A DNA stretch of 64,000 nucleotides from Methylophilales bacterium LSUCC0135 (GCA_001704575.1 MCAW01000004.1:1-64000), one strand, 5' to 3'. Shown: positions 27,308 to 37,674, counted from the first letter of the stretch. Numbers and translations: made by a program. The notes: generated from the sequence alone by a model not told the origin.

Positions 27308-28590
27308 GATTTTTCCCTGACTAATGGTTCACCCAGCAATTGTTCGATTTCAAGAATCGCAGCAATGTAGGCATATCTTGCAGACTGATAGTCCTTTCTG
27401 ACAGAACGATAGGTACGCTGAGCATCCAGATAGTCGAGAATGCCGCGCTCTCCAAAACGATAGGCAGCTTCTGCCACCTTGAGGACCGATTCGGCCTGGG
27501 CCAGCAGCCCGGTTTCAAATGCATCCAATTGTTGTTTGGCAATCGTGTAACGTTGATAGGCAGCATTGAGATCGCGACTCAGAGACAACTCTAGGTCACG
27601 TAAAAGCGCTTGATATTCGCGCAGTTCCGCAGAGGCTTCCAATATCTGGCCACGGCGTTGATCCCAGACCGGAATCGGAATCGCCAGCCCAAGACGGATC
27701 TGACGAAGGTCCGGATCCTGCTCAATCCCGGCTTTCAGCGTCACGCCCGGATTACGCAGTTTTTCCTGCAATTTGACCTTTGCTTCTGCGGTCTCGATCG
27801 CCGCACGCATCTGCGCAACCTGACTGGTTTGAGCTACTTTGGCGGCAAGTTCTGAAACCGGCGGCAGGCTGCTCTCCGTCGGAATCTCTCCGTTCAACGC
27901 ATATGACTCGGGCATCGCAGCCCCCACAAGACCACGCAAATAGGCTTTGGCTTCAAGCACCTGCGTGAGAGCAGTCTGATAATCACGCTCGGCCGCCAAG
28001 GCTTCTGTATCTGCCTTGATCAGTTCATAGCGAGGTGACTCCCCAACATCGACACGCACTTTGACACGCTCACGTATATCATTCAGCAAACGGCGATCGC
28101 CTTCTGCCAGAACGAGGATATCCTGCCGCTGCAACACAGCATAAAAAGCGGCTTTGATCCTGATCTGCAGATCAAAGGTTGCAAGCTGGGTGTTCAGACT
28201 GGCGATCTTCATGTTGGATGCAGCCACTTCCTGCCTGGCTTGCCGGACACCGGAGAATTCTAGTGGCTGAGAGATGGCAACACCCCAGTTTCCATTGTTA
28301 CCAAGGCCGCCTGGCGTCCGGTAACGCGTCGGTCCGGCACCTAACTCCAGCTCAGGATTGATCAACGCGCGCGCAGTGACCATCGAAGCCGAAGCGGCGT
28401 CCTCCCGGGCCTTTGCAATCGTGATCGCCGGGTTCTGGGTCAGCGCTAGTTGCAATACATCATCGAGGCTGAAAGCAGCACCGGCGCTTGCGACAATACT
28501 GTGCATCAATAGCACCAATGCAGCGCCTGTTCCTGCAAAAAAACGGGCATGGGTGCGTCGTGCACCGGCCAGTCTGTCCATGCTAAACAT
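27304..28590 (-). CDS. TolC-family outer-membrane factor (CusC/CzcC type)
   Basis: The 428-residue protein has a signal peptide (hydrophobic segment about 18-36, SAGA cleavage region) and two TolC-type repeats rich in long amphipathic helices. FSLDDVLQLALTQNPAITIAKA opens the first and GERGILDYLDAQRTYRSVRKDY lies in the second. It would form the outer-membrane exit duct. The start is ATG 28,590 with aagga ten bases upstream. First large gene of the efflux set; the adaptor gene overlaps its end by four bases. Confidence 0.9.
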   Translation of the reverse strand: MFSMDRLAGARRTHARFFAGTGAALVLLMHSIVASAGAAFSLDDVLQLALTQNPAITIAKAREDAASASMVTARALINPELELGAGPTRYRTPGGLGNNGNWGVAISQPLEFSGVRQARQEVAASNMKIASLNTQLATFDLQIRIKAAFYAVLQRQDILVLAEGDRRLLNDIRERVKVRVDVGESPRYELIKADTEALAAERDYQTALTQVLEAKAYLRGLVGAAMPESYALNGEIPTESSLPPVSELAAKVAQTSQVAQMRAAIETAEAKVKLQEKLRNPGVTLKAGIEQDPDLRQIRLGLAIPIPVWDQRRGQILEASAELREYQALLRDLELSLSRDLNAAYQRYTIAKQQLDAFETGLLAQAESVLKVAEAAYRFGERGILDYLDAQRTYRSVRKDYQSARYAYIAAILEIEQLLGEPLVREKS

Positions 28591-28746
28591 ATAGACGTTA
28601 TCCTTATATCTTCATCCAAAAACAAGCCGCGATAGCGTGCCCGGCAAACATTATGTCTGTGCGTGGCAAGCAATCAGCTGCTCTTTAACGGCGCCTGACT
28701 CCGACTTGCCAACACCAACTTAGCAAGAGTCGAGCCAGAATGAAGA

Positions 28747-29043
28747 TCAAAAGGTGGGGGGTCTGAGTGCTGGAGATATCACCGGCTGCAGATAGCCGCT
28801 GGTAACAGGAGACAAGTCAGTGGAAGCAAAACAGAAAAAACTGCAGGAAGAAACTGTAAACGCCAGCAGGTCAGCCGAATCCCGGCTGTCCTTGTCCACC
28901 TGAAAAACAGTCGCGGGAACGGCAGCCATGCCGCCGCTCTGCACATGGTCACCGATATCGGCATAGGAGCTTGTCCATGCCGTGAAAACCACACTCAGGC
29001 TCAGCAGAAATATGAGAAATCGATATCGGTTTTTTTGCGTCAT
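28747..29043 (-). CDS. Small exported protein at the head of the metal-efflux operon (CzcI-like position)
   Basis: The 98-residue product has a signal peptide (RFLIFLLSLSVVFTAWTSSYA, split here as RFLIFLLSLSVVF and TAWTSSYA) with cleavage expected after SYA near residue 28. The mature part is about 70 residues with two cysteines (SCSFFC) and ends SPALRPPTF. Position and a proline-rich tail recall CzcI-type regulators that precede czcCBA operons, but sequence similarity is not strong enough to assign the family. It lies 156 bases upstream of the outer-membrane factor gene on the same strand, so it may be co-transcribed. Confidence 0.55.
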   Translation of the reverse strand: MTQKNRYRFLIFLLSLSVVFTAWTSSYADIGDHVQSGGMAAVPATVFQVDKDSRDSADLLAFTVSSCSFFCFASTDLSPVTSGYLQPVISPALRPPTF

Positions 29044-29057
29044 CAGTTATGTGTTTT

Positions 29058-30425
29058 TCAGGCGGATCGCCATGTTGTTCCATCAGGACCGTCCTCTAGG
29101 ATTATGCCCTGATGCAGAAGTTCATTTCTGATGCGGTCGGCTTCGGCAAAGTTTTTTGCTTTCTTTGCTTCCGCACGTTGCCGGATAAGTGCATCGATAT
29201 TGAAGGTGCTGTCCTCAACCGCATGCTGTCCCTGCAAAAATGCCGTAGGGTCGTCTTCGAGCAAACCGATCATTTGACCCAAGGATTTCAGCTGGGCGGC
29301 GGTTTCAGCAGATTTGCTGCGATTCGCTTCGGTCGCCAGTTCGAACAGCACCGCCATCGCCTCTGGCGTGTTGAAGTCGTCGTCCATCGCTGCCTTGAAG
29401 CGCACGGCAAACGGAGAGGCCCAGTCGATGGATATCTCGGCAGCCGGGACATTTTTCAGGGTAGTGTAGAGTCTGGTCAGAGCCTGACCGGCGTCATCCA
29501 GATGCTTATCGGAATAGTTGAGCGGGCTGCGGTAATGTGCGCGCAGGATGAAGAAACGCACCACTTCCGGACGGTATTTCTTTAGAACTTCGCGGATGGT
29601 GAAGAAGTTGCCTAGCGATTTCGACATCTTTTCGTCATCAACCCGGACAAAGCCGTTATGCATCCAGTAATTGACGAATTTGCAGTCGTGCGCGCCCTCG
29701 GATTGCGCAATCTCGTTCTCATGATGCGGAAACTGCAAGTCCTGCCCGCCGCCGTGGATGTCGAAATGTTTGCCGAGGTGATGTGCGCCCATGGCCGAAC
29801 ACTCGATATGCCAGCCAGGGCGACCCTTGCCCCAGGGCGAATCCCAGCTCGGTTCCCCCGGCTTGGCCGCCTTCCACAGTACGAAATCCATGGGGTCGCG
29901 CTTGTAACTGTCGACTTCGACCCGCTCGCCTGCACGCAGATCCTCAAGCGATTTGCCGGAAAGCTGGCCGTAACCGTCAAAGCTGCTGACGGCATAAAAG
30001 ACATCACCGTTGGCAGCAGGATAGGCGTGACCTTTTTCGATCAGCAGTCCGATCATCGCTACCATGTCGTCAATATGCGTGGTCGCACGCGGCTCGATAT
30101 CAGGGCGCAACACGCCCAGTTTGGCCGCATCCTCATCCATGGCGGCAATGAATTCGGCAGTGAGCTCACCGATGGTGATACCGCGTTCATTGGCACGGTT
30201 GATGATCTTGTCGTCAATATCGGTGATGTTGCGTACATAGGTGACATCAAATCCTGAAGCACGCAACCAGCGGTTGACCATGTCGAAAACTACCATCACG
30301 CGCGCATGGCCCAGGTGGCAATAATCGTAGACTGTCATGCCGCATACATACATACTGACCTTGCCGGCCACTATGGGAACGAATGTCTGCTTTTCACGTG
30401 CGAGGGTGTTGTAGATTTTCAGCAT
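29058..30425 (-). CDS. cysS: Cysteinyl-tRNA synthetase CysS
   Basis: CysS charges tRNA-Cys. The 455-residue class-I synthetase shows the HIGH-type motif HLGHARVMV near residue 37, zinc ligands (Cys27 in [15 protein letters not shown], later Cys/His/His in WHIECSAMG and FPHHENE), [11 protein letters not shown] near 263, and the C-terminal helical and anticodon-binding parts. The start is ATG 30,425 ([12 protein letters not shown]), the canonical beginning; the frame stays open 83 codons further upstream into the divergent promoter region, which is not credible coding sequence. Divergent from the TPR protein gene. Confidence 0.97.
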   Translation of the reverse strand: MLKIYNTLAREKQTFVPIVAGKVSMYVCGMTVYDYCHLGHARVMVVFDMVNRWLRASGFDVTYVRNITDIDDKIINRANERGITIGELTAEFIAAMDEDAAKLGVLRPDIEPRATTHIDDMVAMIGLLIEKGHAYPAANGDVFYAVSSFDGYGQLSGKSLEDLRAGERVEVDSYKRDPMDFVLWKAAKPGEPSWDSPWGKGRPGWHIECSAMGAHHLGKHFDIHGGGQDLQFPHHENEIAQSEGAHDCKFVNYWMHNGFVRVDDEKMSKSLGNFFTIREVLKKYRPEVVRFFILRAHYRSPLNYSDKHLDDAGQALTRLYTTLKNVPAAEISIDWASPFAVRFKAAMDDDFNTPEAMAVLFELATEANRSKSAETAAQLKSLGQMIGLLEDDPTAFLQGQHAVEDSTFNIDALIRQRAEAKKAKNFAEADRIRNELLHQGIILEDGPDGTTWRSA

Positions 30426-30567
30426 TTTGCGCGATGTCTTTGACAGCCTGTTACCCGCTGAAAAACCTGCTGCGGGTGTAATCTCTATGGAAATGTAATG
30501 AGCTATTGGATGTTGAATAGGCTTGTTGTTAGAATTGCTACTTATTTCATTAAAAAAGTATATCACA

Positions 30568-31569
30568 ATGCCTTTAATCCGCGCCTTGCCTAAAGCTCTG
30601 CTGGTTCTCGCAGCCTTGTTCGTATTCGGAACCGCACAGGCAGACGATCTGAAAGATATCGCCAAACTTGCCAACCAGGGTCAGCAGGCCGCTGCGCTGG
30701 AAAAGATCAACAGCTACATCGCTGCCAACCCCAAGGACGTGCAGGCGCAATTCATCAAGGGCGTGATTCTGGCCGAACTGAACCGCCGTGATGAGGCCAT
30801 CAGGATTTTCACCGAAATTACCAGCAAGAATCCCAACCTGCCCGAACCCCACAATAACCTCGCCGTGCTTTACGCCGAGCAGGGGCAATATGACAAGGCA
30901 CGCATCGCACTGGAAAACGCGATCAAAACCCACCCCAGCTACGCAACCGCCCATGAAAATCTGGGTGATATCTACGCCAGAATGGCGTCCGAAGCCTACG
31001 ACAAGGCCCTTCAGCTCGATAGCGGCAACACCCGTGCGCAAAACAAACTGGCGCTGATCCGCGATCTCTTCTCTTCCACCAAAAAACCTGTGATGTCAGC
31101 GACGCGCCCTGCCGCCAAGGCAGCAGAACCGGTGAAGCTGGCGGACGTCAAACCGGCGCCCAAGACTGCCGCACCGTCACCGGCTGCGCAAGCAGCTCCG
31201 GCAGCACCACCCGCTCCGCCGGCTGACAGTAATGCCGAGATCAACGCAGCTGTGCAGAAATGGGCCAAGGCATGGGCCGCCAAAGATATTGACGGTTACC
31301 TGGCAAGCTACAGCTCCAGCTTCAAAACACCCAAGGGAGAAAGCCGCAGCGCATGGGAAAGCCAACGCCGCAGCAGAATCAGTGCGCCGAAAAGTATCAG
31401 CGTAGAACTGAGCGATATCAAGATCAGCATGGATAGCAGCACCCAGGCCCGGGTGACCTTCAGACAAAACTATCGTGCGTCGCATCTGTCCCAGAAAACA
31501 GGCAAGACGCTGGTCATGATCAATCAAAACGGTCAATGGCTGATCGAGCAGGAAATCGCGCAGCGATAA
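30568..31569 (+). CDS. Exported TPR protein with C-terminal Cds6/NTF2-like domain
   Basis: The 333-residue product has a signal peptide ([20 protein letters not shown], cleavage after AQA), three to four TPR units (about 25-165), a low-complexity Ala/Pro linker (about 175-225) and a C-terminal domain of about 110 residues ([45 protein letters not shown]). The same C-terminal domain closes the next gene, a transpeptidase, and matches the NTF2-like domain of L,D-transpeptidase Cds6. The start is ATG 30,568, ahead of the signal peptide; 15 upstream codons have no ATG/GTG start. Probably periplasmic and functionally tied to its neighbour. Confidence 0.82.
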   Translation: MPLIRALPKALLVLAALFVFGTAQADDLKDIAKLANQGQQAAALEKINSYIAANPKDVQAQFIKGVILAELNRRDEAIRIFTEITSKNPNLPEPHNNLAVLYAEQGQYDKARIALENAIKTHPSYATAHENLGDIYARMASEAYDKALQLDSGNTRAQNKLALIRDLFSSTKKPVMSATRPAAKAAEPVKLADVKPAPKTAAPSPAAQAAPAAPPAPPADSNAEINAAVQKWAKAWAAKDIDGYLASYSSSFKTPKGESRSAWESQRRSRISAPKSISVELSDIKISMDSSTQARVTFRQNYRASHLSQKTGKTLVMINQNGQWLIEQEIAQR

Positions 31570-31602
31570 CACGTGGCATGTTCACACCAAGTTGAAACAT
31601 TA

Positions 31603-32823
31603 ATGCGGTCATTAAAATCTGTACTTCAAATCCTTATCGTCACGTGCGCAGTGTTGCCCTGGAATGCGACAGCGATCAATCGCGGCTACTTCAGCGAGCT
31701 GTTCAGCGGTAACAAATTCAACCCCAACCATGTTGAAGAACTGCTGATCAAAAGCCTGATCGAGGTGACGCAGGGACAGCTGCAGCAAGCGTTGCAAACC
31801 ACTGAAGAATTGCTGCAGAAAGCACCCAACTTCAAACTCGCGCATCTGGTTCGTGGCGATCTGCTCTCGGCGCGTGCGCAGCAGGTCAACGCGTTCGGCA
31901 GTTCCCTTGGGTCCTCCCCAGAGGTAGTGCATGACTTCCAGAAGGAAGCGCAAACACGGCTGGAGCATTACATCGCCCAGCAAAGGCCGCGCGGCCTGCC
32001 GGAGCCCTTGTGGCAGATTGATAAAAGCCACCAGTACGTCGTTGTCGTCGACGCCGACAAATCGCGCCTTTATCTTTACCGTAACGATAATGGCAAACCG
32101 ACTTATGTTGCCGATTATTACGTCACGCTGGGCAAAAACGGCAGTGATAAATTTTTGGAAGGCGACAAACGCACTCCGATCGGTGTGTATTTCGCCGGTA
32201 ACAAGCTAACCCAGCAATTGCCGGATTTTTATGGTGGTATCGCTTATCCCCTCAACTATCCGAATGAATGGGACAGACGTCAGGGCAAGAAAGGTTATGG
32301 TATCTGGTTGCACGGCACCCCCAGCGACACATACAGCCGTCCGCCGCTTGCAAGCGATGGTTGTCTGGTGATGGCGAATCCCGAATTGAAATCGCTGGAG
32401 CCCGTTTTCAAGAGCGGCAAGACCTTGTTCGTCATCGCCAACAACATGAAGTGGCTGGAAGAAACCCAGGTCAATTCGCAGAAAGAGTCACTCGCGAAGA
32501 CACTGGAAACCTGGCGCAAGGATTGGGAATCGCAGGATACCGAGCGCTACCTGGACCACTATTCGAAGAATTTCTTCAGCAAGGATGGTGATTACCAGGG
32601 CTGGGCAGCGCACAAACGCCGCGTTCAGGCGAGCAAGCCCAACGTCGAAATCAAGCTTTCCAACGTCAGCATGCTGCGTTACCCCAACAGCAAGCAGGAG
32701 ATGGCCGTCGTCAACTTCGAACAATCTTTCAAGAGCAATCATCTCGATAGCCGTATGCTCAAACGCCAATACTGGATACTGGAGAATAACGACTGGAAGA
32801 TTCTGTACGAAGGCGCAGGCTGA
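31603..32823 (+). CDS. L,D-transpeptidase (YkuD domain) with Cds6-like C-terminal domain
   Basis: The 406-residue exported protein begins with a signal peptide (about 1-24, ending NATA). A helical region (about 40-130) precedes the YkuD catalytic domain (about 150-290) with [33 protein letters not shown] and SDGCLVM, the catalytic Cys lying near 254. The C-terminal 110 residues ([21 protein letters not shown] ... WKILYEGAG, shown in part) repeat the domain of the preceding TPR protein. It should cross-link or modify peptidoglycan stem peptides. The start is ATG 31,603; a GTG ten codons upstream is possible but precedes the signal peptide with polar residues. Separated by 33 bases from the TPR gene. 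Confidence 0.9.
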   Translation: MRSLKSVLQILIVTCAVLPWNATAINRGYFSELFSGNKFNPNHVEELLIKSLIEVTQGQLQQALQTTEELLQKAPNFKLAHLVRGDLLSARAQQVNAFGSSLGSSPEVVHDFQKEAQTRLEHYIAQQRPRGLPEPLWQIDKSHQYVVVVDADKSRLYLYRNDNGKPTYVADYYVTLGKNGSDKFLEGDKRTPIGVYFAGNKLTQQLPDFYGGIAYPLNYPNEWDRRQGKKGYGIWLHGTPSDTYSRPPLASDGCLVMANPELKSLEPVFKSGKTLFVIANNMKWLEETQVNSQKESLAKTLETWRKDWESQDTERYLDHYSKNFFSKDGDYQGWAAHKRRVQASKPNVEIKLSNVSMLRYPNSKQEMAVVNFEQSFKSNHLDSRMLKRQYWILENNDWKILYEGAG

Positions 32824-32870
32824 TTTCCGGCTTTTCATCATCCATTTTTCATTTCTTTAAGGATTTTTCC

Positions 32871-33362
32871 GTGGTTAAACTGCACACCAATTTCGGCACC
32901 ATCACGCTTGAACTCGACGCCGAAAAAGCGCCGATCACAACTGCCAACTTCTTGAGCTATGTCGAAAGCGGCTTTTACGCCAACACGATTTTTCACCGCG
33001 TGATCGATGGCTTCATGATTCAGGGCGGCGGCTTCGAACCCGGCATGCGCCAGAAACCGACCAATGCGCCGATCAAGAACGAAGCCAACAACGGCCTTGC
33101 CAACAAGACCTATACGATTGCGATGGCACGTACGCCGAATCCTGATTCGGCCAGCAGCCAGTTCTTCATCAACGTCAACGACAACGACTTCCTCAACTTC
33201 AGTGCGCCGACTTCTCAAGGTTGGGGTTATTGCGTTTTCGGCAAAGTGGTCGACGGCATGGATGTGGTCGATGCGATCAGAAAAGTCAAAACCGGCAACA
33301 AGAGCGGTCACCAGGACGTGCCGCTTGAAGACGTTGTGATCGAGCGCGCAGAAGTGGCCTGA
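32871..33362 (+). CDS. ppiB: Peptidyl-prolyl cis-trans isomerase B (cyclophilin)
   Basis: The 163-residue cytoplasmic cyclophilin shows the active-site set [13 protein letters not shown] (Arg near 44, Phe and Gln following), [17 protein letters not shown] and [19 protein letters not shown]. No signal peptide is present, consistent with PpiB rather than PpiA. Start is GTG 32,871 with aagga eight bases upstream. lpxH follows after 13 bases, so the two are probably one transcript. Confidence 0.95.
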   Translation: MVKLHTNFGTITLELDAEKAPITTANFLSYVESGFYANTIFHRVIDGFMIQGGGFEPGMRQKPTNAPIKNEANNGLANKTYTIAMARTPNPDSASSQFFINVNDNDFLNFSAPTSQGWGYCVFGKVVDGMDVVDAIRKVKTGNKSGHQDVPLEDVVIERAEVA

Positions 33363-33375
33363 TCGCTTTATTGGA

Positions 33376-34155
33376 ATGCATATGTCATCCACCGGAAATG
33401 CAGATGCCCACGCACTCTTCATTTCCGATTTGCATTTGAGCGAGTCGCGGCCTGATATCACCGCACAGTTCATTCAGTTTCTCGGTCATACCGCCAACCA
33501 TGCCGAGGCGCTTTACATTCTCGGCGACCTGTTTGAATACTGGGCCGGCGACGACGATCTGACAGACCCCCATCACCACAGCATCATTCAAGCGTTGGCC
33601 GGTTTGACGCAACAGGGCATTGCCTGCTACCTGATTCACGGTAACCGGGATTTTCTGATGGGCGCGACATTTGCACACGCAGCGCGACTGGAAATTCTGC
33701 CAGACCCTTCAATGCGCAACCTTTATGGCCACCAGGTACTGCTCAGCCATGGCGATGCGCTTTGTACCGACGATGTCGCCTATCAGGCATTCCGCCGCCA
33801 GGTACGCCAGCCGGAATGGCAACGGCATTTCCTGCAGCAACCGCTGGCAGCCAGAAAAGCGCAGATCGAAGCGCTACGCATGCGTAGCGAAGAAGAAAAG
33901 AACATCAAGGCGGAAAGCATCATGGACGTCAACGCGGGCGCTGTCGCCGATCTTCTCAGAGCGCATGGCTATCCTCGAATTTTCATTCATGGTCATACGC
34001 ACCGGCCTGCATTGCATCAGCTCGACATTGACGGGCATGCCATCGAACGCTGGGTATTGGGAGACTGGTACGAACAAGGCAGCTGTCTCGAATTGCGTCA
34101 ATCCGGCTGCCGGGTTTTGCGGCCCGGCAGAAACGCCGGCGACCGCTGGCAATAA
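33376..34155 (+). CDS. lpxH: UDP-2,3-diacylglucosamine diphosphatase LpxH
   Basis: LpxH cleaves UDP-2,3-diacylglucosamine to lipid X in lipid A synthesis. The 259-residue metallophosphoesterase has the metal motifs ISDLHLSE (near 16-23), LGDLFEYW (near 49), HGNRDF (near 87), LSHGDALCTDD (near 120) and IHGHTHRP (near 202). Two ATGs two codons apart can start it (33,376 or 33,382). It lies 13 bases after ppiB and converges with nusB, leaving one base between the stop codons. Confidence 0.94.
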   Translation: MHMSSTGNADAHALFISDLHLSESRPDITAQFIQFLGHTANHAEALYILGDLFEYWAGDDDLTDPHHHSIIQALAGLTQQGIACYLIHGNRDFLMGATFAHAARLEILPDPSMRNLYGHQVLLSHGDALCTDDVAYQAFRRQVRQPEWQRHFLQQPLAARKAQIEALRMRSEEEKNIKAESIMDVNAGAVADLLRAHGYPRIFIHGHTHRPALHQLDIDGHAIERWVLGDWYEQGSCLELRQSGCRVLRPGRNAGDRWQ

Positions 34156-34156
34156 G

Positions 34157-34633
34157 CTACTGTCTGCGTTGCGCCACTTCGGCCGGGCGCGCGCCTGCGG
34201 CCAGCTTGTCGAGCACGCCGTTGACGTACTTGTGCCCGTCGATACCACCATAGATTTTCGCCAGTTCCACACCTTCGTTGATGACGACACGATAAGGCAC
34301 GCTGGGCTCGTAGATCAGCTCGTAGGCGGAAAGGCACAAGACGGCATGTTCAATCGGACTTAGCTCGGTGACCGCGCGATCGACGTAAGCAGCAATGCGC
34401 TGCTCTAGCTCCGGCATGTGTTCGGCAACGCCCTCAATCAGTTGACGGAAGAAAGCCTGGTCGGCACGATCGAAGTCGATATCGTCGGCCATGTCGCGCA
34501 AAATCTTGCGCAACTCCGATTGATTCATCAAGCCCTGATAAATGCCTTTCAGCGCGAGTTCACGCGATTTGCGCCGGTTCTTTCCAGCCTTGGGCGCCCT
34601 TGCACTCGCCGGTTTGTTGGCGGACTCGGTCAT
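34157..34633 (-). CDS. nusB: Transcription antitermination factor NusB
   Basis: NusB with S10 binds boxA RNA in rRNA antitermination complexes. The 158-residue all-helical protein starts with a basic tail ([20 protein letters not shown]) typical of the RNA-binding N-terminus and ends with [28 protein letters not shown], the diagnostic C-terminal helices (quoted in part: [22 protein letters not shown]). Its ATG overlaps the ribH stop by four bases (ATGA), so translation is coupled to ribH, a conserved pairing. Confidence 0.95.
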   Translation of the reverse strand: MTESANKPASARAPKAGKNRRKSRELALKGIYQGLMNQSELRKILRDMADDIDFDRADQAFFRQLIEGVAEHMPELEQRIAAYVDRAVTELSPIEHAVLCLSAYELIYEPSVPYRVVINEGVELAKIYGGIDGHKYVNGVLDKLAAGARPAEVAQRRQ

Positions 34634-35079
34634 AGCTGTTTCAGCAGATTGGCCATTTCAACCGCAACCGCAGCAGCTTCGGCGCCCTTGATCGACATGC
34701 GGGCCAAAGCCTGGTCGTCATCTTCCGTAGTCAGAATGGCATTGGCGACCGGTACGCCGGTATTCAGCTGCGCTTCAAGAATGCCGCGCGCAGATTCGTT
34801 GGATACGACTTCGAAATGGTAGGTCTCGCCACGAATGATGGCACCCAGCGCGATGAGGGCATCGAATTGATGCGAATCCGCCATCTGATGCAGGACCAGA
34901 GGCGTTTCCAGTGCACCCGGCACCGTAGCCACGGTAATGGCGCTTTCCGCCACACCCAGCTTGAGCAGTTCGGCCTTGCAGGCAGACAGCAGACCATCGC
35001 CGATATTGCTGTTGAAACGGGATAAAACGATACCGATGCGCAAGCCCTTGCCATCAAGATTGATTTCTATTTCTCTCAC
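34630..35079 (-). CDS. ribH: 6,7-dimethyl-8-ribityllumazine synthase RibH
   Basis: RibH condenses the pyrimidine and butanone-phosphate precursors in the penultimate step of riboflavin synthesis. The 149-residue protein has [12 protein letters not shown] near 15, [14 protein letters not shown] near 54, [14 protein letters not shown] near 79 (catalytic His near 89) and [18 protein letters not shown] near 108, all standard. It is followed by nusB with a four-base overlap. No FMN riboswitch is visible upstream. Confidence 0.96.
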   Translation of the reverse strand: MREIEINLDGKGLRIGIVLSRFNSNIGDGLLSACKAELLKLGVAESAITVATVPGALETPLVLHQMADSHQFDALIALGAIIRGETYHFEVVSNESARGILEAQLNTGVPVANAILTTEDDDQALARMSIKGAEAAAVAVEMANLLKQL

Positions 35080-35191
35080 AGGAACCTCTGAATTTGACGC
35101 GCACCATGCCTATGCATGGTCGCAAATTGAAAAACATGATTATAAAATAATCAAGCGCTTATTGCTGCGCTAATTGTGAGGTCAGAACGCG

Positions 35192-35755
35192 TTAGCGTGC
35201 CAGCATCGAATGGCGAAAGCAATCGACCGTATGGTCGTTGACCATGCCGGTTGCCTGCATCATGGCATAGCAGATGGTCGTCCCGACAAACTTGAAGCCA
35301 CGCTGACGCAAATCCTTTGACAGCTGGTCTGAAACCGGTGTGTTGACAGGGATATCCGCCGCAGAACGCCAGGTGTTGATGAGCGGGCGGCCGTCGACAA
35401 AGTCCCACAGATAGGCATCGAAGCTGCCATATTGATCCTGAACCCGCAAAAACTGCTGTGCATTATGGATGGCTGCCGCGACTTTCAGGCGGTTACGCAC
35501 GATGCCGGCATCCGCCAACAGCATCGACACCTTGGCATCGTCATACAGTGCGACTTTTTGCGGATCGAAACCATCGAACACTTCACGGTAACGGGCGCGT
35601 TTCTGCAGAATGGTGTGCCAGCTGAGGCCGGCCTGCGCCCCTTCAAGAATGAGAAATTCAAACAGCTTGATATCGTCATGTACCGGCACGCCCCACTCGC
35701 TATCGTGATAATCGATATCGAGCGGGGCTTTAGCCCAGGCGCATCGGTTCTTCAT
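35192..35755 (-). CDS. tag: DNA-3-methyladenine glycosylase I (Tag)
   Basis: Tag removes 3-methyladenine from alkylated DNA. The 187-residue protein begins MKNRCAWAKAPLDIDYHDSE with the zinc Cys and His, has EWGVPVHDDIKLFEFLILEG and LSWHTILQKRARYREVF, and ends with the second zinc pair (TVDCFRH). Start is ATG 35,755, the family's usual N-terminus; an open frame of 83 more codons upstream overlaps the transporter gene and is basic, proline-rich shadow sequence. It lies 64 bases after the transporter gene on the same strand. Confidence 0.94.
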   Translation of the reverse strand: MKNRCAWAKAPLDIDYHDSEWGVPVHDDIKLFEFLILEGAQAGLSWHTILQKRARYREVFDGFDPQKVALYDDAKVSMLLADAGIVRNRLKVAAAIHNAQQFLRVQDQYGSFDAYLWDFVDGRPLINTWRSAADIPVNTPVSDQLSKDLRQRGFKFVGTTICYAMMQATGMVNDHTVDCFRHSMLAR

Positions 35756-35819
35756 GCGTGCCTTGCTACAGCCGGCCAGGTCAGACTGATGGACAAATTC
35801 GGCTGCTGCACAAATCCGT

Positions 35820-37442
35820 CTAGTGGAAAAGAATCCAGGCTTTTTGCAGGGTGCTCCAGATGCCGTAACTGATCGGGATGCCGACGGCGATCCAGGCCAC
35901 CGTCGCCAGCACCGGATGACTCTTGCCGGTCTGCCCCTGCCTGCCGGATTCTGCCGCCACCGATTTGTCGTGCGAAATCTTGCGCTCGGCTTCAAGCTCG
36001 GCATCGGTCATGTAGTGCTTTTCCGCTACCGGCCGCACCAGCAGGTTGCAGACCAGACCCACCAGCAACAATGCTGCCAGCATGTACATGATCAGGTTAT
36101 ACGCCTCGTTGGCAGGCACGCCCTGATCCAGCTGGTAATCGCGCATGTAGTTGACGATCACCGGACCAAGAATGCCTGCGGTGGCCCATGCAGTAAGCAA
36201 TCGCCCGTGAATCGCACCCACATGTTGCGTTCCGAAAATATCGGCCAGATAGGCCGGTATTGTGGCAAAACCGCCGCCGTACATGGTCAGGATGATGCAG
36301 AAAATACCGGCAAACAGCGCGACGCTGCCGATGCTGCCTGCCCAGGGCGACAAGACATACAGCACAAAACCGAGCGCAAAGAAGATGACATAAGTCAGCT
36401 TGCGGCCGAGGTAGTCGGAAGACGATGCCCAGCCGATGCGGCCGATGATGTTGAATAGAGACAAGAGGCCGGCGAAACCGGCGCCAATTGCGGCGACCTG
36501 CATCAGCTGATCGGAGGAAAGCTCGCTCAGTTTGCCCTGCACGCCGATCAAGGCGCCACCGAATACCTCCTGCAACATCGGTGAAGCCATGCCGATCACA
36601 CCGATACCGGCACTCACGTTCAGACACAGCACTGCCCACAGCAACCAGAATTGGGGCGTCTTGTGCGCTTCATTGACGTGCACATGGCGGTTGGTAATCA
36701 TCGCCTTGCCATTACCGGCCGGTGGCGTCCAGCCTTCAGGCTTCCAGCCCGACGGCGGCACGCGATAACCAAGCGCCCCTATCATCATCGCAATGAAATA
36801 AAGCACCCCCATGGTAGCGAAGGTTTCCCAGACACCAACTGAAGTCGGCGTGGCGAAATAATTCATCAAGGTATTGGCCAATGGCGCACCGATCATGGCA
36901 CCGCCGCCGAAGCCCATGATGGCCATGCCGGTCGCCATGCCGCGGCGGTCAGGGAACCACTTGATCAGGGTGGACACCGGAGAGATATAGCCGAGACCCA
37001 AACCGATGCCGCCGATCACGCCGGAACCGAGCAACATCAACCAGAGTTGATGCGTATAGACCCCGAGCGCAGTCAGCAACAAGCCGCCACCCCAGCACAC
37101 TGCGGCTAAGGCACCTGCCTTGCGCGGACCGGCATGCTCCAGCCAATGTCCGAATACGGCCGCAGAAGTGCCGAGTAAAACGAAAAACAGCGTAAACATC
37201 CAGCCAAGATCACTGACTTTCCAGTCGCAATCGGTGACGAACAACCGTGCCAGAAAACCGACATCCTCAGCACAGGCCAGCGGCGCATCGATGCCGACCG
37301 CTTTCGACAGCGGCAGCCAGAATACGCTGAAGCCATAAGCCATGCCGATGGACAAATGAATCGCCAGCGCGGCCGGGGGGACCAGCCAGCGATTGAACCC
37401 CGGGCCGGCAATGATTCTCTCTTTGGAAAAAAAATCTGACAT
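35820..37442 (-). CDS. MFS transporter, OFA (oxalate/formate antiporter-like) family
   Basis: The 540-residue protein has twelve predicted helices plus an extra C-terminal helix. OFA-type features are RWLVPPAALAIHLSIGMAYGF-like TM1 (quoted in part: PPAALAIHLSIGMAYGFSVF), GLGLGYISPVSTLIKWFPDRRG in TM5-loop, and GWASSSDYLGRK in the central loop. An insert of about 50 residues follows TM1 (AEDVGFLARLFVTDCDWKVS). OFA members exchange small carboxylates such as oxalate, formate or pyruvate; the substrate here is unknown. The start is ATG 37,442 with ggagag seven bases upstream. Divergent from phoB. Confidence 0.88.
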   Translation of the reverse strand: MSDFFSKERIIAGPGFNRWLVPPAALAIHLSIGMAYGFSVFWLPLSKAVGIDAPLACAEDVGFLARLFVTDCDWKVSDLGWMFTLFFVLLGTSAAVFGHWLEHAGPRKAGALAAVCWGGGLLLTALGVYTHQLWLMLLGSGVIGGIGLGLGYISPVSTLIKWFPDRRGMATGMAIMGFGGGAMIGAPLANTLMNYFATPTSVGVWETFATMGVLYFIAMMIGALGYRVPPSGWKPEGWTPPAGNGKAMITNRHVHVNEAHKTPQFWLLWAVLCLNVSAGIGVIGMASPMLQEVFGGALIGVQGKLSELSSDQLMQVAAIGAGFAGLLSLFNIIGRIGWASSSDYLGRKLTYVIFFALGFVLYVLSPWAGSIGSVALFAGIFCIILTMYGGGFATIPAYLADIFGTQHVGAIHGRLLTAWATAGILGPVIVNYMRDYQLDQGVPANEAYNLIMYMLAALLLVGLVCNLLVRPVAEKHYMTDAELEAERKISHDKSVAAESGRQGQTGKSHPVLATVAWIAVGIPISYGIWSTLQKAWILFH

Positions 37443-37604
37443 CAAGCTCTCCAATCGAATTGCTGTAGTTTTTATATATTCATGCTTGCGGAACCATTGC
37501 TCTCCACCGCTCCATCAAGCGCTCTACCCGGATACTCTTATAAAACGGAAAAAATGGCAATTCCCTGGGCGCGTTTGGCTGACAGGGTTGATGAGTTCAT
37601 TCGA

Positions 37605-37632
37605 TGTCATCAATATGTCACATTAGCGTCAT
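37605..37632 (+). promoter_or_regulatory. PHO box upstream of phoB (three half-sites)
   Basis: Three half-sites TGTCAT (37,605), TGTCAC (37,616) and CGTCAT (37,627) are spaced exactly 11 bases apart, the spacing of PhoB-binding direct repeats (CTGTCAT-N4). The last ends 42 bases before the phoB start codon. Autoregulation of phoBR is expected from other proteobacteria. Confidence 0.7.
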
Positions 37633-37674
37633 ATAGTGGCGAGCACTACCAAAAGCAATCGAGAGGAATCGACG

